Assembly: GCA_030549175.1 (NCBI GenBank)
Contig: JAUKUA010000002.1
Span: 4,278,001-4,342,000, forward strand
Origin: Lasiosphaeris hirsuta
Lineage: Eukaryota > Ascomycota > Sordariomycetes > Sordariales > Lasiosphaeriaceae
Direction of reading: 5' to 3'
DNA: 64,000 nucleotides
Of the stretch, positions 11,244 to 22,834 are shown piece by piece. The notes below the pieces were generated by a model that saw nothing but the letters and a program-made list of their open reading frames with translations, ran no database searches and was not told the DNA's origin. Every line of letters begins with the position of its first letter. Position 1 is the first letter of the stretch. A program made the translations under genes and the position numbers.

Positions 11244-12060
11244 GGTCATGATTTATGGCTGACTCGATTCACACTGTTTAGATGGGAGATGAGGAGAAGC
11301 TGGAGGGGCCTGCACGAAGTCGAGCTCATCTCGATTTGCCAAGCTTTGTATCATGATCAAAGTTATTCTTCTTGGAGGGTTTTCAACAAAGATAAGCGAC
11401 CGAGTGGTTGTCTTGTTAATAGCTGATGTTTGTTTTTATTACTGTTGCATGCTAACCATCAACTCGATACCTCAGCTAATAGTGGGACTTCCCTCATCAT
11501 TAGTTTAAGTCACTCCCATTTTTATTACTCAGAAGAAACTGTGAAATCCTAAAGATATTCGCTGCCATCACATCTCCAAGTCCTCCCTGAAACCGTCGTA
11601 GTAGATGATTCATCTCATGTGGGAAAACAATGTGAGGGAGTAGACGCGGTTGTTTGGGTGTCGTCCTATCAACTTTGAATTTTTTGAGCAACTTCCCATC
11701 ATGTTGCTGAAAGGGGGGGCCTGTGGAAAACTCCGCATTTATTTATTTATTTAAATTTTTTTTCGATGTTTTTTTTTTGGCGGGGGACCCAATCCCTTGG
11801 ATCCGACCACCGGGCCTTAAGATGATTGGCTTATCTTTGCCAGAACCTCCACCCTGCATTTGTCACGTGCGTCCAAGCTCTCCGAAGCTTGAGCTCAAGC
11901 AACGGGACATGCCGCCTCGATTTTGCAACTCCGAGAGTGCCCCCATCACCACTGTCGACGCCGCCACACCATACTGCTCAACCAGGAACGGCAACATCAA
12001 TTCCTCCCAAACTACCCTCCCTCATCCTCCTCCTCAGAATTTCCGCCACTACCGCACAAA
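11244..12060. other. Intergenic region with likely COA6 promoter
   Basis: No supportable gene. Contains T-rich runs near 11740-11785. An inverted CCAAT box (ATTGG, 11825-11829) and a CACGTG E-box (11864-11869) lie about 200 bases upstream of the COA6 start. Both motifs are common upstream of fungal respiratory genes, so a role in COA6 control is plausible but unproven. Confidence 0.4.
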
Positions 12061-12479
12061 ATGGGCCTCTTCGGCTTCTTCGGCCAATCCGAAGCCGACA
12101 AGCGCGCGACCGAGATCCGCACCGGCACCGTCGCCCCCAAGCGCGCCGAGCGCCAGCGGTGCTGGGAGGCGCGCGACGGCTTCTTTTCGTGCCTCGACGC
12201 CCACGACATCGTCGACCCGGTCAAGGAGGAGAAGGCGGTGGGGCGGGCGTGCGCCAAGGAGAATGTCAAGTTTGAGCAGGACTGCGCGAGGGAATGGGTG
12301 AGATCTCCTGCATCGAGAGGTTGGTTGGTGGGGTAAGGGTTAACGATGAGGAATGGCAGGTGACGTACTTCAAGAAGTGGCGGGTGCAGGATATACAAAA
12401 GAGGGCGCGGCTTGAGGCACTGCAGGCGCAGGGGGCGACCAAGATGGACGTCAACTCGGATTTTGCAGCGAGGAAGTGA
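12061..12479 (+). CDS. COA6: Cytochrome c oxidase assembly factor COA6
   Basis: COA6 is a small twin-Cys protein of the mitochondrial intermembrane space that helps deliver copper to COX2 during complex IV assembly. Two exons, 12061-12297 and 12360-12479, are joined by a phase-0 intron (GTGAGA...GCAG). The product is 118 residues. The Cys pairs are C34-X9-C44 and C64-X10-C75, the CX9C/CX10C pattern typical of COA6. The WVTYFKKWR stretch crosses the splice junction. No cleavable presequence is seen, as expected for import by the MIA pathway. Confidence 0.9.
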
Positions 12480-14727
12480 TGACGGACTGGGGAGACCCCT
12501 TCTTCTAGAGCTGTTTCGGGCGGAATTGCAAGAGACGGCTGTAGGATGGGGCTGTATCAACACCATCGAGGGCAATCATATCTCCATGTTTGAAATGCCT
12601 GTACATACTATCTGTTTGCGGCGTCCCACGAGTCAAGAGATTTTGTTGGAGGGAACCACAAAGCTCACTCACTTCCCCAGTTGACTTCCGTCGACGGGGC
12701 ACCAGAACAATAATCATTCACCACCAAATGAAATCTATCAGGTATGTTGCTCCTCCCCCCCTTCTTCAATCAGCCATTGGTAGGTTGATGCCATACCGTG
12801 CCAACTTCGGGTGGAGTCCTCCTTACTTACCCTGAAAAAGATCACCATTTGCATCCGTGCTATGGATGTCGGCACCTTACCCTACAAGAGCCTTGGAAAC
12901 ATAATTTTTGCCCTGGACACACATGTAATGAGCAGCGGGCATCTACACTCCAACCCTGGTTTATTCATTAGCGTATTACCCTCTCCCAAAGGTCCCAAGG
13001 GAGATATTAAGGCCCTGGGAAAGGCTTTCGAGCAGCAAATACAGCATCTTTCGCATTTAAAAGGGAATTTGGCACTTTGGCAGGCCTTTCCCCGTTCTGG
13101 AAGGCCTTATGAAATACCAAAGATGCCTCTTCTTAAGCCGCAAAGGCTTTATCGGAGCATCTACCTCTCTGGGAGTATCACGCGCTAACAAACAAACCAG
13201 GGTTGCAATTATCCGTCAGTCCAAGAACTGACAAAAGGGGGCATTCGGCCTGCCTTGGGTGAGGCTCTCGACAATCCCCAGTACCAGCACGGCGGTCCAG
13301 CCGGGAACCCATCTTCCGCTCTATTAGTCACGCTGGGCAGCCATCCTCATGTCGGAACATCATCTCGCATTCCTGCTGTGGTCTCGGAAGACTTCGAAAA
13401 CTCTGTGTGGGTGCATCATGGAGAAAATAATACTCTCAGTCGATGCAATTGGCCGGCGGCTTGAAGGGTGTCCGCCGAAATGATTGAGAATTTCATATTG
13501 CTTTTCTATCCGAGAGTAGGATGTTGGCATCGACTCATGTCCGGCATCTGCTATTTCCTGAACCTTGGATATCAGTTTATTATCTGGTAGGTTCAATACC
13601 TGTGGCCCGGCCTTCAACACTTACACTCTACGCACTATTTGGCGAGCCTCAGCTGGTGCCAGTAGAGCAAAAGGTATATATGAAGCATGGTTCATAAAAT
13701 CTCAACCTTAAAATGCCCATAACTCTCTCTCGCTCTCTCTATATATATTGAAGTCCCAAGTACAAAATATTGGGTACCTGTCCACTAGTTAGCATTTCCT
13801 CTCAGTATCATCATACACACAATAACATTTCTTTTAGTCACCAGCTCTCCCTAGTACCAACTGCCACCATTTACCTACGGTACCGGCCTACGATACATAC
13901 ATTATCTGGGGCGCTTCGACATGGACGAGTTGTACTAGGATATTTTACATTCTGAGCACGTAACCTAGGATGACTCCGATCTTCAAGAGCTCACCCAAAA
14001 TTGCTCTTGCAATGACAGGTACGATGCCTTGAATCCCCGCTACTACCGGTGCAAACGTATCCAAACTATACTCTCTGCCCGTCAAACAAGAGATGGTCTA
14101 CTAAGAGGGCGAAAATCAGCTCTCGAAATTGCCTGCTCTCCTGCAAATTGCAAATCGCCCCAGCGCAGGTCGGCCTCGCCAGAACATCAGAAAGACGGGG
14201 TAGCCTCGCCGCCGAGGCAAACCTTAGAAGAACGGAGAAGCGGCTGCATCACACGTGGGTGGGACGAAGAGCAGCAGTACGACAGACTGGAGTTGGGGAA
14301 CTTTTACGCCTCAGAGGGTTTGGCGATATTCCCGACATGGAGAGAAGCCTGATCGGGTGACAGCCGTATCGGGGCTTTACTACCCGCCCATTAGCTCGCC
14401 CGTGTTGCGGTTCGTGTTGCACCATGCGCCGCGGGAATTGCATTTTCAGGTTCACCGAGTCTTGGGGGAGCCTGAGATGACAGCCACATCAAGGTCTTCA
14501 AATATGAGCAGCCGCCCAACCTTTAGGTCGCCCCGCGTTGCGGCTCGTGGTGGAAAGTTGGATGCGTCACCAGCAGTATCTTCATGGGCCAAACCCGTCT
14601 CTGCGGGAAGCAGCTCAAACCGTGTTTGGGCAAGCAAATGGAAGAGGGACAACTCAAGCGGTAGGGATCTGGGTCAACTGCGATAAGCCTCGTATCTGAC
14701 TCACACTTTGGTACTGGAGTTGACGAC

Positions 14728-14771
<44 letters not shown>

Positions 14772-15839
14772 TGTGGAATGTGAGATTTCTAGAATAATGT
14801 GCTGGTGGCCGACTTGGAGTTTACAGAGTAATCTCGGCATCGTCGCTTGTTTGTGGGGCACCGTGACAACTAACATGAACTAGTGTTCGATAATTCAGAG
14901 TCTCTGAAGGACTAACATCCCATCGACCAGAAAACCATGCTTGCTCGATGTATTCTACATTATAGGAAAGACCCCTCTCTGTCTGATGTGCATCCCTATT
15001 CACCACCTTAGACAGTACCACGGAAAAAAAAGCGAAAAGCAGAAACCCAAGCATCCAACCAACCTCGCTTCGTCCTGTGCCAGCGGAGCAGTGAAGAGCT
15101 CTTGAATTTTATTTTATCTTCAGCGTATTCCCTTACCCGCTCGTGTATCCCTCAATAGCTAGACCTGCGGTCGACAGCGTTGGGTGTCTATTTCAGTCAA
15201 GGAAAAAGAACCCGATAGCCAATTCGTATCAAACAATTCCGCCCCCACCATCCCTTCCCGCCGACCGTCTGTTTAAGAGGGGCGGTGCTGGTTCCAAAGT
15301 CGAACAAAGGGGAATATGAGTTTGGATAGGATATCCATCCAGATGGACGAAAACCCAAAAGGGGAATAGGAGGGTAAAAAACACGCCGTGAATATGTAAC
15401 AGAGAGAAAGGAGTAATAAACAAGAGGGGTCGGTTGAGAAGGTAAGGAAACATAAAGATCTTTAGTTTATGCTGTCGATGCAATGGTGGTATCATGTCTT
15501 TTCAAGCAATCAACTGATGGGACGACAAAAAAGAGACAAGAAAAGAAAATCCGATATCCATCGCTCCTCGCCGCGCGGCAAACCCTAACTGCAAGTGGCT
15601 AACCCATCCACACCTCGCTTCCGGCCTAGAGTCTTCCCGAGCCACCCCGCCCCCAGCTTCCTTCACCTTGGCGACATCTTGCCCTGGCTAGAAAGTGGCA
15701 AGCTGGACGGGATAGTCTCCAGAAACCTGCTGCGCAAAAACTCCCACTCCTTCTGTGCCGACGCGTCGTGTTCGAACTGTCTCCAACTCCCGAGTTCCGT
15801 TTCATGGAGCCCATCAAGTGCCCCCATGACTTCATCGTC
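12480..15839. other. Gene-poor interval COA6 to MSS4
   Basis: About 3.4 kb with only short, overlapping ORFs on both strands, none resembling a known protein. Composition is mixed, with AT-rich patches near 13.7-13.9 kb. A GA dinucleotide run of about 35 bases lies at 14734-14768. The part near 15.2-15.8 kb probably includes the MSS4 3' UTR. The patch around 12.9-13.2 kb has several AAGGC-type words and could be transposon debris, but nothing identifies it. Confidence 0.5.
14734..14768. repeat. GA microsatellite
   Basis: About 17 consecutive GA units in an intergenic region. Confidence 0.95.
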
Positions 15840-18800
15840 CTACGACAGGCCCTCGGTAGACACCGACCCAATCCTTGGGAGTGGGGGTAGTGCCTTGTCT
15901 AGACTGTCACGGCTGATCTGGGCCTGTATTCTGAGCGACTTCTGCGAGCCCGTAGCGCTTCTGAGCCCACCGTTGCTTCCGTTCGCGCTGGATACCCCGT
16001 ATCCGCTGTCGGCGCTTTCCGGCTTCATGTTTAATGCGTATCCGTGCCCTGTCTTGGGCGGTGTCGGTGGAGGCCCCCGGGTCCTGTTGCCATTGTAATG
16101 ACCCCCGAGAAGCGGGTTTCCGAATCCCGGCTCCCTCTCCTGCCCGTCCTTAGCGGGCGTTAAAGGGCGGATGTCGTTCTCCGTCAGTGTGCTGCTAATG
16201 TGGCTGTTCCGGCTTCGGTCCCCTGTTGAGCCCTCTGCAGCCTCCTCCACAACCGGGAGAACAGTCGTACGCTCGCCCGGTGTGGGCGGTGGCCCATGCT
16301 TGGGCGAGGTGATGGTTGTCCTCAGGGTTCGTTCGGGTACATCGTCTTCTGGCACGCTATCCGAGTCAGTTCTCCGGGCCTCATATTCAGCCCTCTGAAC
16401 TGTAGCTTCAGCTTCCCTTGATGACTGTTCTCCTGGTCGAGGCGAAGGCGGCGGCGGAGGCTGATAGTTCGGGACGGGTGGTATAGCGCTCGACGGCCGC
16501 CTTTGCGCATTGTTTCTTTGCTCCTCCTCAGCTGCCGCTGCCGCAGCCTCTGCAGCGTCCTGTTCCTGGGCTTCCCGGATCGCCTCTTCATTAGACTTGG
16601 TGATTCCTGATATGAAATTGAGGAACCTGTCGCCGTACTCCTGCGGTGGCAAGGCAGATATTTGCGAGCCGTCTTGGGAGAGGCCTTTCCAGAAGTGTTC
16701 GAGCTTCTTGATTATGCCGTACTACAGGACTGTTAGTCGTCATGCTCAAAAAGGCCATGACATGTCGAACTTACGTGGGTCAAGCAGTCAATCACCCCCA
16801 GGTAATAGATCTCATCACCCGGGGAGTTGTCCTCATGGGTCGCCCCGAACCCGCCGTCATCCTGGTTGAAGATGAAACCAGGCCGACTCTGGCCTTCCTC
16901 CAGCTCCTCAGGCATCGAGGTCGTCTCCCCCATGAGAACAGGCCTCTCGGACTTGATCATCTGGCGCAACTCTCTTGCCTTGCGTTGGTTCTCTAGCTTT
17001 GAAGGAGTCCGCATCAGGACGGAGTGAGGGTCGAATTCCTCAGGGGCGCCACCGCCGGGATTGAACACACGCAGCGTCTTGCCCCGCAAACCCTCCTCGT
17101 TCCCACGCTGAAGGTCGTGGATTCCTACTAGCAGCGAGTAGTCCATTATTTTTAATCTTTGCAGCAGTTTAACATCCTTTTGCAGCTGTGCAAGGAAGAG
17201 CTGCTTCTTCTGCATACCGAGCTCTAGATGTCGCTTCCGTCGAAGCCAGTTGAGGTCCTTCAATGTCGCCCTCGGATTTGTTTCCAGATCGTCCTCCTTG
17301 TAGTCTCGACCAATAGTCGATCCCTTCAAGTCGAAAGTCTGGTGAATATCACGGTGCGGCGGAAACAGATTGTTCATGACGACAAAGTGAATCTTTTTGC
17401 CGTAGGGCATCTTGACACGGTGGAGTCCATAGAATTGCGATAGGAGGGTATTTGGGTTGTCCGTGACGTGTTGGTAGTAATCCTTCAAGACCTTGCGCAA
17501 GAACTTATGCTCGGCGTGGTGGATCGTTTTGATGATGTACTTGTAGTCCCGGGAGAAGTAGAAAAAGCTTCCGCTCTTGCCGGGCGACCCGAGTTCCGAG
17601 AGGATGTACTTGCCTGTGAGGGACATGAGGTAGTCTGCCGGGTCCAAACGGAAGAGTGCACGCAGATGGCGGAATACCCAGGGGGCGTAGTCCTTAAACT
17701 TGAAGTCGTACTTGGCTGACGGGACCAGCTCATTTCCGGCACTGTGTATTGGTTAGCTATGCTTGTGTTACAGAGCCGCAGGGTGCACTCACATATCGAA
17801 AGTAGATTTCTGCTTGACTTCAAAGTCAGCGTCGGTCAACTTGCGATCAAGCTTGGCGTTAGTCCTCGAGACGGAAACGCGGATACCGGTCAGCATGTTG
17901 TACGCTGTAACCCAGTTTGCGTGCGTCTCGTCGACCTTTGTTCCGACGAGCACCCTATCGTCGTCCTCGATCTCCCTCTTTTTTCGTTTGCTGGCCCGTT
18001 TCTGCCTGTATGCCTCGGCCCAGCGCAAGGCATCTTCATCTGGTACCACTTCGTCGCGCGGCATCTCTGAGTGAAGAGAGCGCGTGTTTCTCCTAGCCAA
18101 ACTAAGCGAAGCTCTACGCACACCAGTTGCAGCTGCGGTGGGAGAAAATCGGCCACTGGCGTACGTGGTATCCACGCCGTCCCGAGACCCCCGACTGGGA
18201 GAAGGCTTTGGAACTTCCAGCGTGTGTCGGTGCTTGAGCCCCCCACCGGGCGGCTGTAGTGCTCCGGACGACGTTGGGATTTGCCCAGCAACACTGTATA
18301 ACGGAGGCGAAGAGTATCGGTGAGCTGATGATTGCTGCATCCTTTGGTTCGGCTCGTGGCTCGGGGTTGTAGGACCCAGCGTGGGATCGCTAGCTGTTGG
18401 GTAGTTTTGCATTGTCCCCTGCAAGGGACTGGAAGACAGACCATTTTCTACAGTTCGGATCTCTCCTCTGCTCACCGGGTGTAGGTACATCTCAACCGGC
18501 GATTGTTGTATGGAATTCCCAGCAGTAGAGCCGATCGAAGTGCGCGGGTAGACGTCTTTCGGACTCAGCACTGGGGCGTCGTCCTCCTTTGCTCCGAGGA
18601 ACGAGTTCGGCCGCGGCGCCGTGCGATCGACCAATACGGTGGACGAAGAGCCGTTTGGCAACGGCTTCCGGCCTATGGTTCCATTACTGTTACGGTCCAC
18701 GCCGTTCGCTCCTTCGCTAGTATTTCCATTCGGGAGGGGATTCATGCTCGGCCACGAACGGTCCCCATTCGCGTGCTGGCGTGTGTCAGAAGCTTCGGAG

Positions 18801-18994
18801 GTGTGAGTAGAGTGTGACGAGGTCTCGTCGAAGCTTTCATTTGACGTGTACGATTGTGGCTGTCGGACGATATGTCCATTGGCCTTGACGTCCTTTTCGG
18901 GGGAAAGGCCGTAGCGGGCAGCCGGGTCGAGGTGTACGACGCCGGGAGATTGCGAGTATACTGCCGAGTTCTCGTCCGGCAGGAAGGAGGGCAT
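15840..18994 (-). CDS. MSS4: Phosphatidylinositol-4-phosphate 5-kinase
   Basis: The enzyme makes PI(4,5)P2 at the plasma membrane and is needed for actin organisation and cell wall signalling. Three exons on the minus strand: 18994-17793, 17741-16775 and 16721-15840. Both introns are GT-AG. The product is about 1016 residues. The first 330 are Ser/Pro-rich and disordered. The catalytic domain starts near residue 361 (NWVTAYNMLTGIRVSVSR). It includes the Lys-containing strand YKYIIKTIHHAEH, the DLKGSTIGR turn, MDYSLLVGIH, and the IID-like VIDCLTHYGIIKKLE whose codons cross intron 2. The specificity loop region ends in ALPPQEYGDRFLNFI. A Pro-rich tail of about 250 residues follows. The start MPSFLPDENS is chosen as the first ATG in frame; the frame stays open a little upstream without another ATG. 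Confidence 0.92.
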
Positions 18995-21149
18995 ATCGGG
19001 GGCCCGATGCACCCACAACTTGAGGGAAGGGCTACTGAATGGGCGATGTTCGGAGGTGGTGATGGGGGGGATTACGGGCGATCGACGGCGACGCACATGC
19101 TAGGTCTCGTGGGGGGGGGGGGGGTTGCTGTGTAACCAGGGAAGTTCGGTGACGGCTGGGTGAGTCGACGCTGGCGGTCGGGCTCGTTCGGCAGCGGAAA
19201 GACTAAATGGAGGACACAATCGGATCGATGTGCCGTGCTGCGTGCTGCGTGATGCGTGCGGTGTTCTGTGTGTTATAGTTTGCAGGCCGTCTGGTCGCTC
19301 GCTCGCTCGTTCGCTGCTCAGCTCAGGGTTTAGGGAGAAACAGCACTCTTGGCGGCACGTCCCAATGGCACATGCAGGAGCAGTAGTCGCGCGAATAATC
19401 AGCTGGGAATTCGTCGTGCTGCACGGCAGGGGACAGAGGCAAAAAAGAACAACGGCTTCGCAGGTTCAGGGTCGCGGCGATACGGTTCGGGCTCGGATGG
19501 GAATGGCAACGGGCATTTAGTGAAGATGAGAAATTGGATGGGGAGGGTTGGGTTGGCCGACGCCATGTGCTCCAGCGTCGTGACAGCTAACGAGGCAGGG
19601 AGAGTAAACCAGGCCACCAGGCCATAACCGGGGGCTGTGCGGGCTGTGTCCAAGGGGCAATCTTGCGAAGCGACACACACGCGGTCGGGACTGGGGGCCG
19701 GACAAGCACCGATGGCCAGGTGCCAGCCAGCCGTGCCAGCCAAAGCAAGCCTCCTCAGACCCAGAGAGTTGGAAAAAACGGAGCTGAAAGTTGCACCCGC
19801 CACCCTGGGCTCAAGGTCGCATCCAGCAGGATCGAAACAGTAAGGTACCACGGTAATTATTTTCCCTTTACTTTCGAATGCCTAGGTAGACGAAGAACTA
19901 ACTATCCGTATACGCGCAATTACCCCTGAAGTGAACGTGCCGTGAACCGCATCGGTGTTGAGAAGCGGAAATGGCGTGCCGAACGGCGCCACAACTCCCC
20001 GCCAAGCATTTCAAGAACGATCGGTAGGTATTCGGGCTCCCGCCTCATTGCCCATCAACAATTCCGACAATTATAGATTCCCAGTGCTTGGTCAGCCAGG
20101 GCGGGCTTGGGCAGGCAAGCCAGGTCCAGCTTTCCTGAGCTGGCGGAGAGAACCCACCTCTCATTTTAAATAAAGCGGCCAGCCCTCGCCATTGCTACCC
20201 GTTGCTGACCGTTGGCCTGCCCCTGGGACACCACAACAAACTTGCAGTGAAACAAGCAAGACTCAGGACGTCCAAGATTTGCGGCCTAGAAAAAAAAAAC
20301 CAAGATTTCAAAACTTGTGTTCACCATTATTTGTTGTACCCTCCGAATATGTCAACCACTGCGCAGACCTCAGCCTGATAACAACCGACGGCAAATGAAT
20401 TCGGGCAGACATGGAAACAAAAGCAATGCTGTAAAGCCAAAATTCCAGGCTTGGCTTCCTGGACTGCAGGCTGTGGGCTGCGGGCTGAGGGCTGCCATGG
20501 AAAGAGGGGCGGCGAGTGGGCTGGTGGGCGGGCGGTTCAACTCAGATAGGGGCGAATCGTGTCTTCAGATCTCCCCAAAGATCGACAACATCGGCATTCG
20601 TCACTTGGATTCCGATGTCATTGGTAGAGGGGTTGCACCAGTGCAGAGGTGGCACCGACAATTTTCGTGCATCTCCTTCAGAGGCGCAGACTCTCATGTC
20701 AGACCCATAGGCTTGCGGTCAGAACGTCAGTCTCACGGGGCTCCGTCGTTGCAGCGACAAATGCATTTACGTGATTGTGCAATCCATAACCTCATAGCTC
20801 ATGTTTCGTTCGTCATTCGGGACAGCTTGCGGTAAGTGTCCATAACAAGAGAAACAGACCTCCGCATGCCTTCGTCGCTTCCAATGCAGCCCATTTTGAA
20901 ACCCTTTCCCGCCCAGTGGGAGCCATGTCCTCCTGATGAGAGCCGCTCGACCATGTTACCATCCATGCACAAAACAAAAACAGACAGGAAAAAGTATAAC
21001 TACTACAAAAGACATTGCCAGAAACATCGGAAATGCGGCCGTAGCCGCGCTTTCACAAAATGTGGTCGACTCCAACAGGTCGTCGACTCCAACCCTCGAG
21101 CGGCTCCAAATACCTGAGCCGTCCTATAACCCGCCCCCTCTTCGGTCGC
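18995..21149. other. Intergenic region MSS4 leader to allantoinase 3' end
   Basis: About 2.1 kb. The first few hundred bases are the MSS4 promoter and leader, with a 14-base C run on the MSS4 sense strand at 19111-19124. The rest has only short ORFs without similarity I can see. Confidence 0.5.
19111..19124 (-). promoter_or_regulatory. C14 tract in the MSS4 leader region
   Basis: Fourteen G on the plus strand, so C on the MSS4 sense strand, 116 bases upstream of its ATG. Confidence 0.5.
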
Positions 21150-22834
21150 TCAAACCGTCCTCCTCTCCACAATCGCCCGTCCCACCGGCTTCGCCCCGAC
21201 AGCGAAGCCCGCATTGGGCGCGCCATGCTGGAACACCTTTTGGCCACGTACCCACGTCTCATGCACGCGCCCTCGGAATGTCTTGCCCTCCCACGGCGAG
21301 CACTTGTTCTTCCAGCGCATGGCCCCCGCATGCAGCGTCCAGACGTCGGCGTCGTCAAAGACGCACACGTCGGCGTCCATGCCGACGCGGAGCCCGCCCT
21401 TGCGGTGGCTCAGGCCGACCTGCGCGGCCGTCGCCTGCGCGCACAGCCGCACAATGTCGACGAGGGTGGGCACGTTCTCCTCGCCGTCCTGCGCGCGTTC
21501 GACGGCCGCCGTGTAGAGGATGGGGAGCCCGAGCCCGACGGACGAGATGCCACCCCAGGCGGCGAAGAAGTCGCCCTGGCCTTCGACTTTCGTGAGCCGG
21601 GCGAGGTCGCCGTTGGGCAGCGTCATGTCAATGCCGGAATCAGAGTGGCGCATCATGGTCTGGTACGAGTCTTCCTCAACGTGTTGGAGGTGGGCGGGGA
21701 GGAGCTTGAGTTCCGGGGTGCAGGGCGAGTGGTCCGAGACAACCGTCTTGATGCAGCCGTCCGCGTGGCCGAGCTCGGCCCACAGCCGGTCTTGGTTGGA
21801 AAGCGAGCGGATCGGCGGGCAGCACTTGTGCCGTGTATCGCCGTCCTCAATGTGGTCGGCTGCCAGCGCGAGGTAGTGGAAGCACGTCTCGGCCGTGATG
21901 TTGACGCCGCTGGCGCGCGCCTCGCGCAAGATGGGAATGCACTCCAGGGCCGACAGGTGCACAATGTGCAAGTGCAGTTGCGGGGCCAGAGATGCGAGTG
22001 CGACGATCTCCTCAACAGCGTACGTCTCAAAGGCGGGTGGGCGCGACTCGAGGAAAGTGTTGTAGCTGCTGAGCTCGCCACGCGGGGCCAGGGGCGGGTC
22101 CGACTTTTGCACCGCGTCGCCGACCGAGTCGGCGATGGGCGGAATCATCTCAGCGTGGAACATCAGTGTGGTGGGTGTGTCCTTGAGGGTGGTCATTGCG
22201 AGTGCAATGTCAGTGGATGAGATGGCGGGGAATTCCTCAACCTGTCTTCTGGGTTAGCCGCTGGGCTCTACCAAGTGGTGTTGCTCAATTGGCGCGGGGG
22301 CCGGATACGTACACCAGAGTCAATGAGAAACCCCTTGAAGCCGCGAACGCCAGCCTCGACGAGGGGAAGAAGCTCCTCGGCATTCCCGGGAACAACGCCG
22401 CCATAGAAGCCAACATCAACCCAGCATTGGCCCTGGCTGGCAGCGAGCTTGACCTTGAACCCCTCAAGTGTGGTGGTTGGGGGAATGGCATTCAGGGGCA
22501 TATCAATGACGGTAGTCACGCCACCCGAGGCGGCCGCCTTTGTGCCGGTGTGGAAGCCCTCCCACTCGGTGCGGCCCGGCTCGTTGAGGTGGACATGAGC
22601 ATCGACCAGCCCGGGAATCAGTATCCTCGGGCTGTAGTCCTTGTACGAGATGGACGACGGGAATGATGACCGGGGCACGAGAGCGGGGACTATAGACACA
22701 ATCTTGCCGGTGACCGGAGATACCAAGATGGTAGCTGGCGAGACCACCAGCGAGTCATCCGGGAGAGTTAGGACAGCCCTCGACGAAGCAAGGACCACGA
22801 GTGGCCCATTGCTGGAGACATTTGGCGCAGACAT
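21150..22834 (-). CDS. Allantoinase
   Basis: Allantoinase opens the allantoin ring to allantoate in purine degradation, letting the fungus use purines as nitrogen source. Two exons on the minus strand: 22834-22313 and 22241-21150, joined by a phase-0 GTACGT...ACAG intron. The product is 537 residues, a normal amidohydrolase length. Metal-binding H80 and H82 lie in DAHVHLNEPG. The Lys in GFKGF (about 167) is the likely carboxylated bridge. Later metal His residues fit FHAEM and HLHIVHLSA, and SDHSPC supplies the Asp. The start (MSAPNVSS) is the first ATG with normal context; the frame upstream lacks conserved sequence. Three GATA-type sites upstream suit nitrogen control by an AreA/NIT2 factor. 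Fungal gene names for this enzyme vary, so none is given. Confidence 0.93.

Noticed and set aside
12811..13188. Plus-strand ORF of 125 codons
   Set aside because: Starts with GTG, no similarity, and sits in a patch of repeated AAGGC-type words.
13589..13613. tRNA T-arm-like hairpin (GTAGG-TTCAATA-CCTGT)
   Set aside because: No matching acceptor stem, D-arm or anticodon arm could be built upstream.
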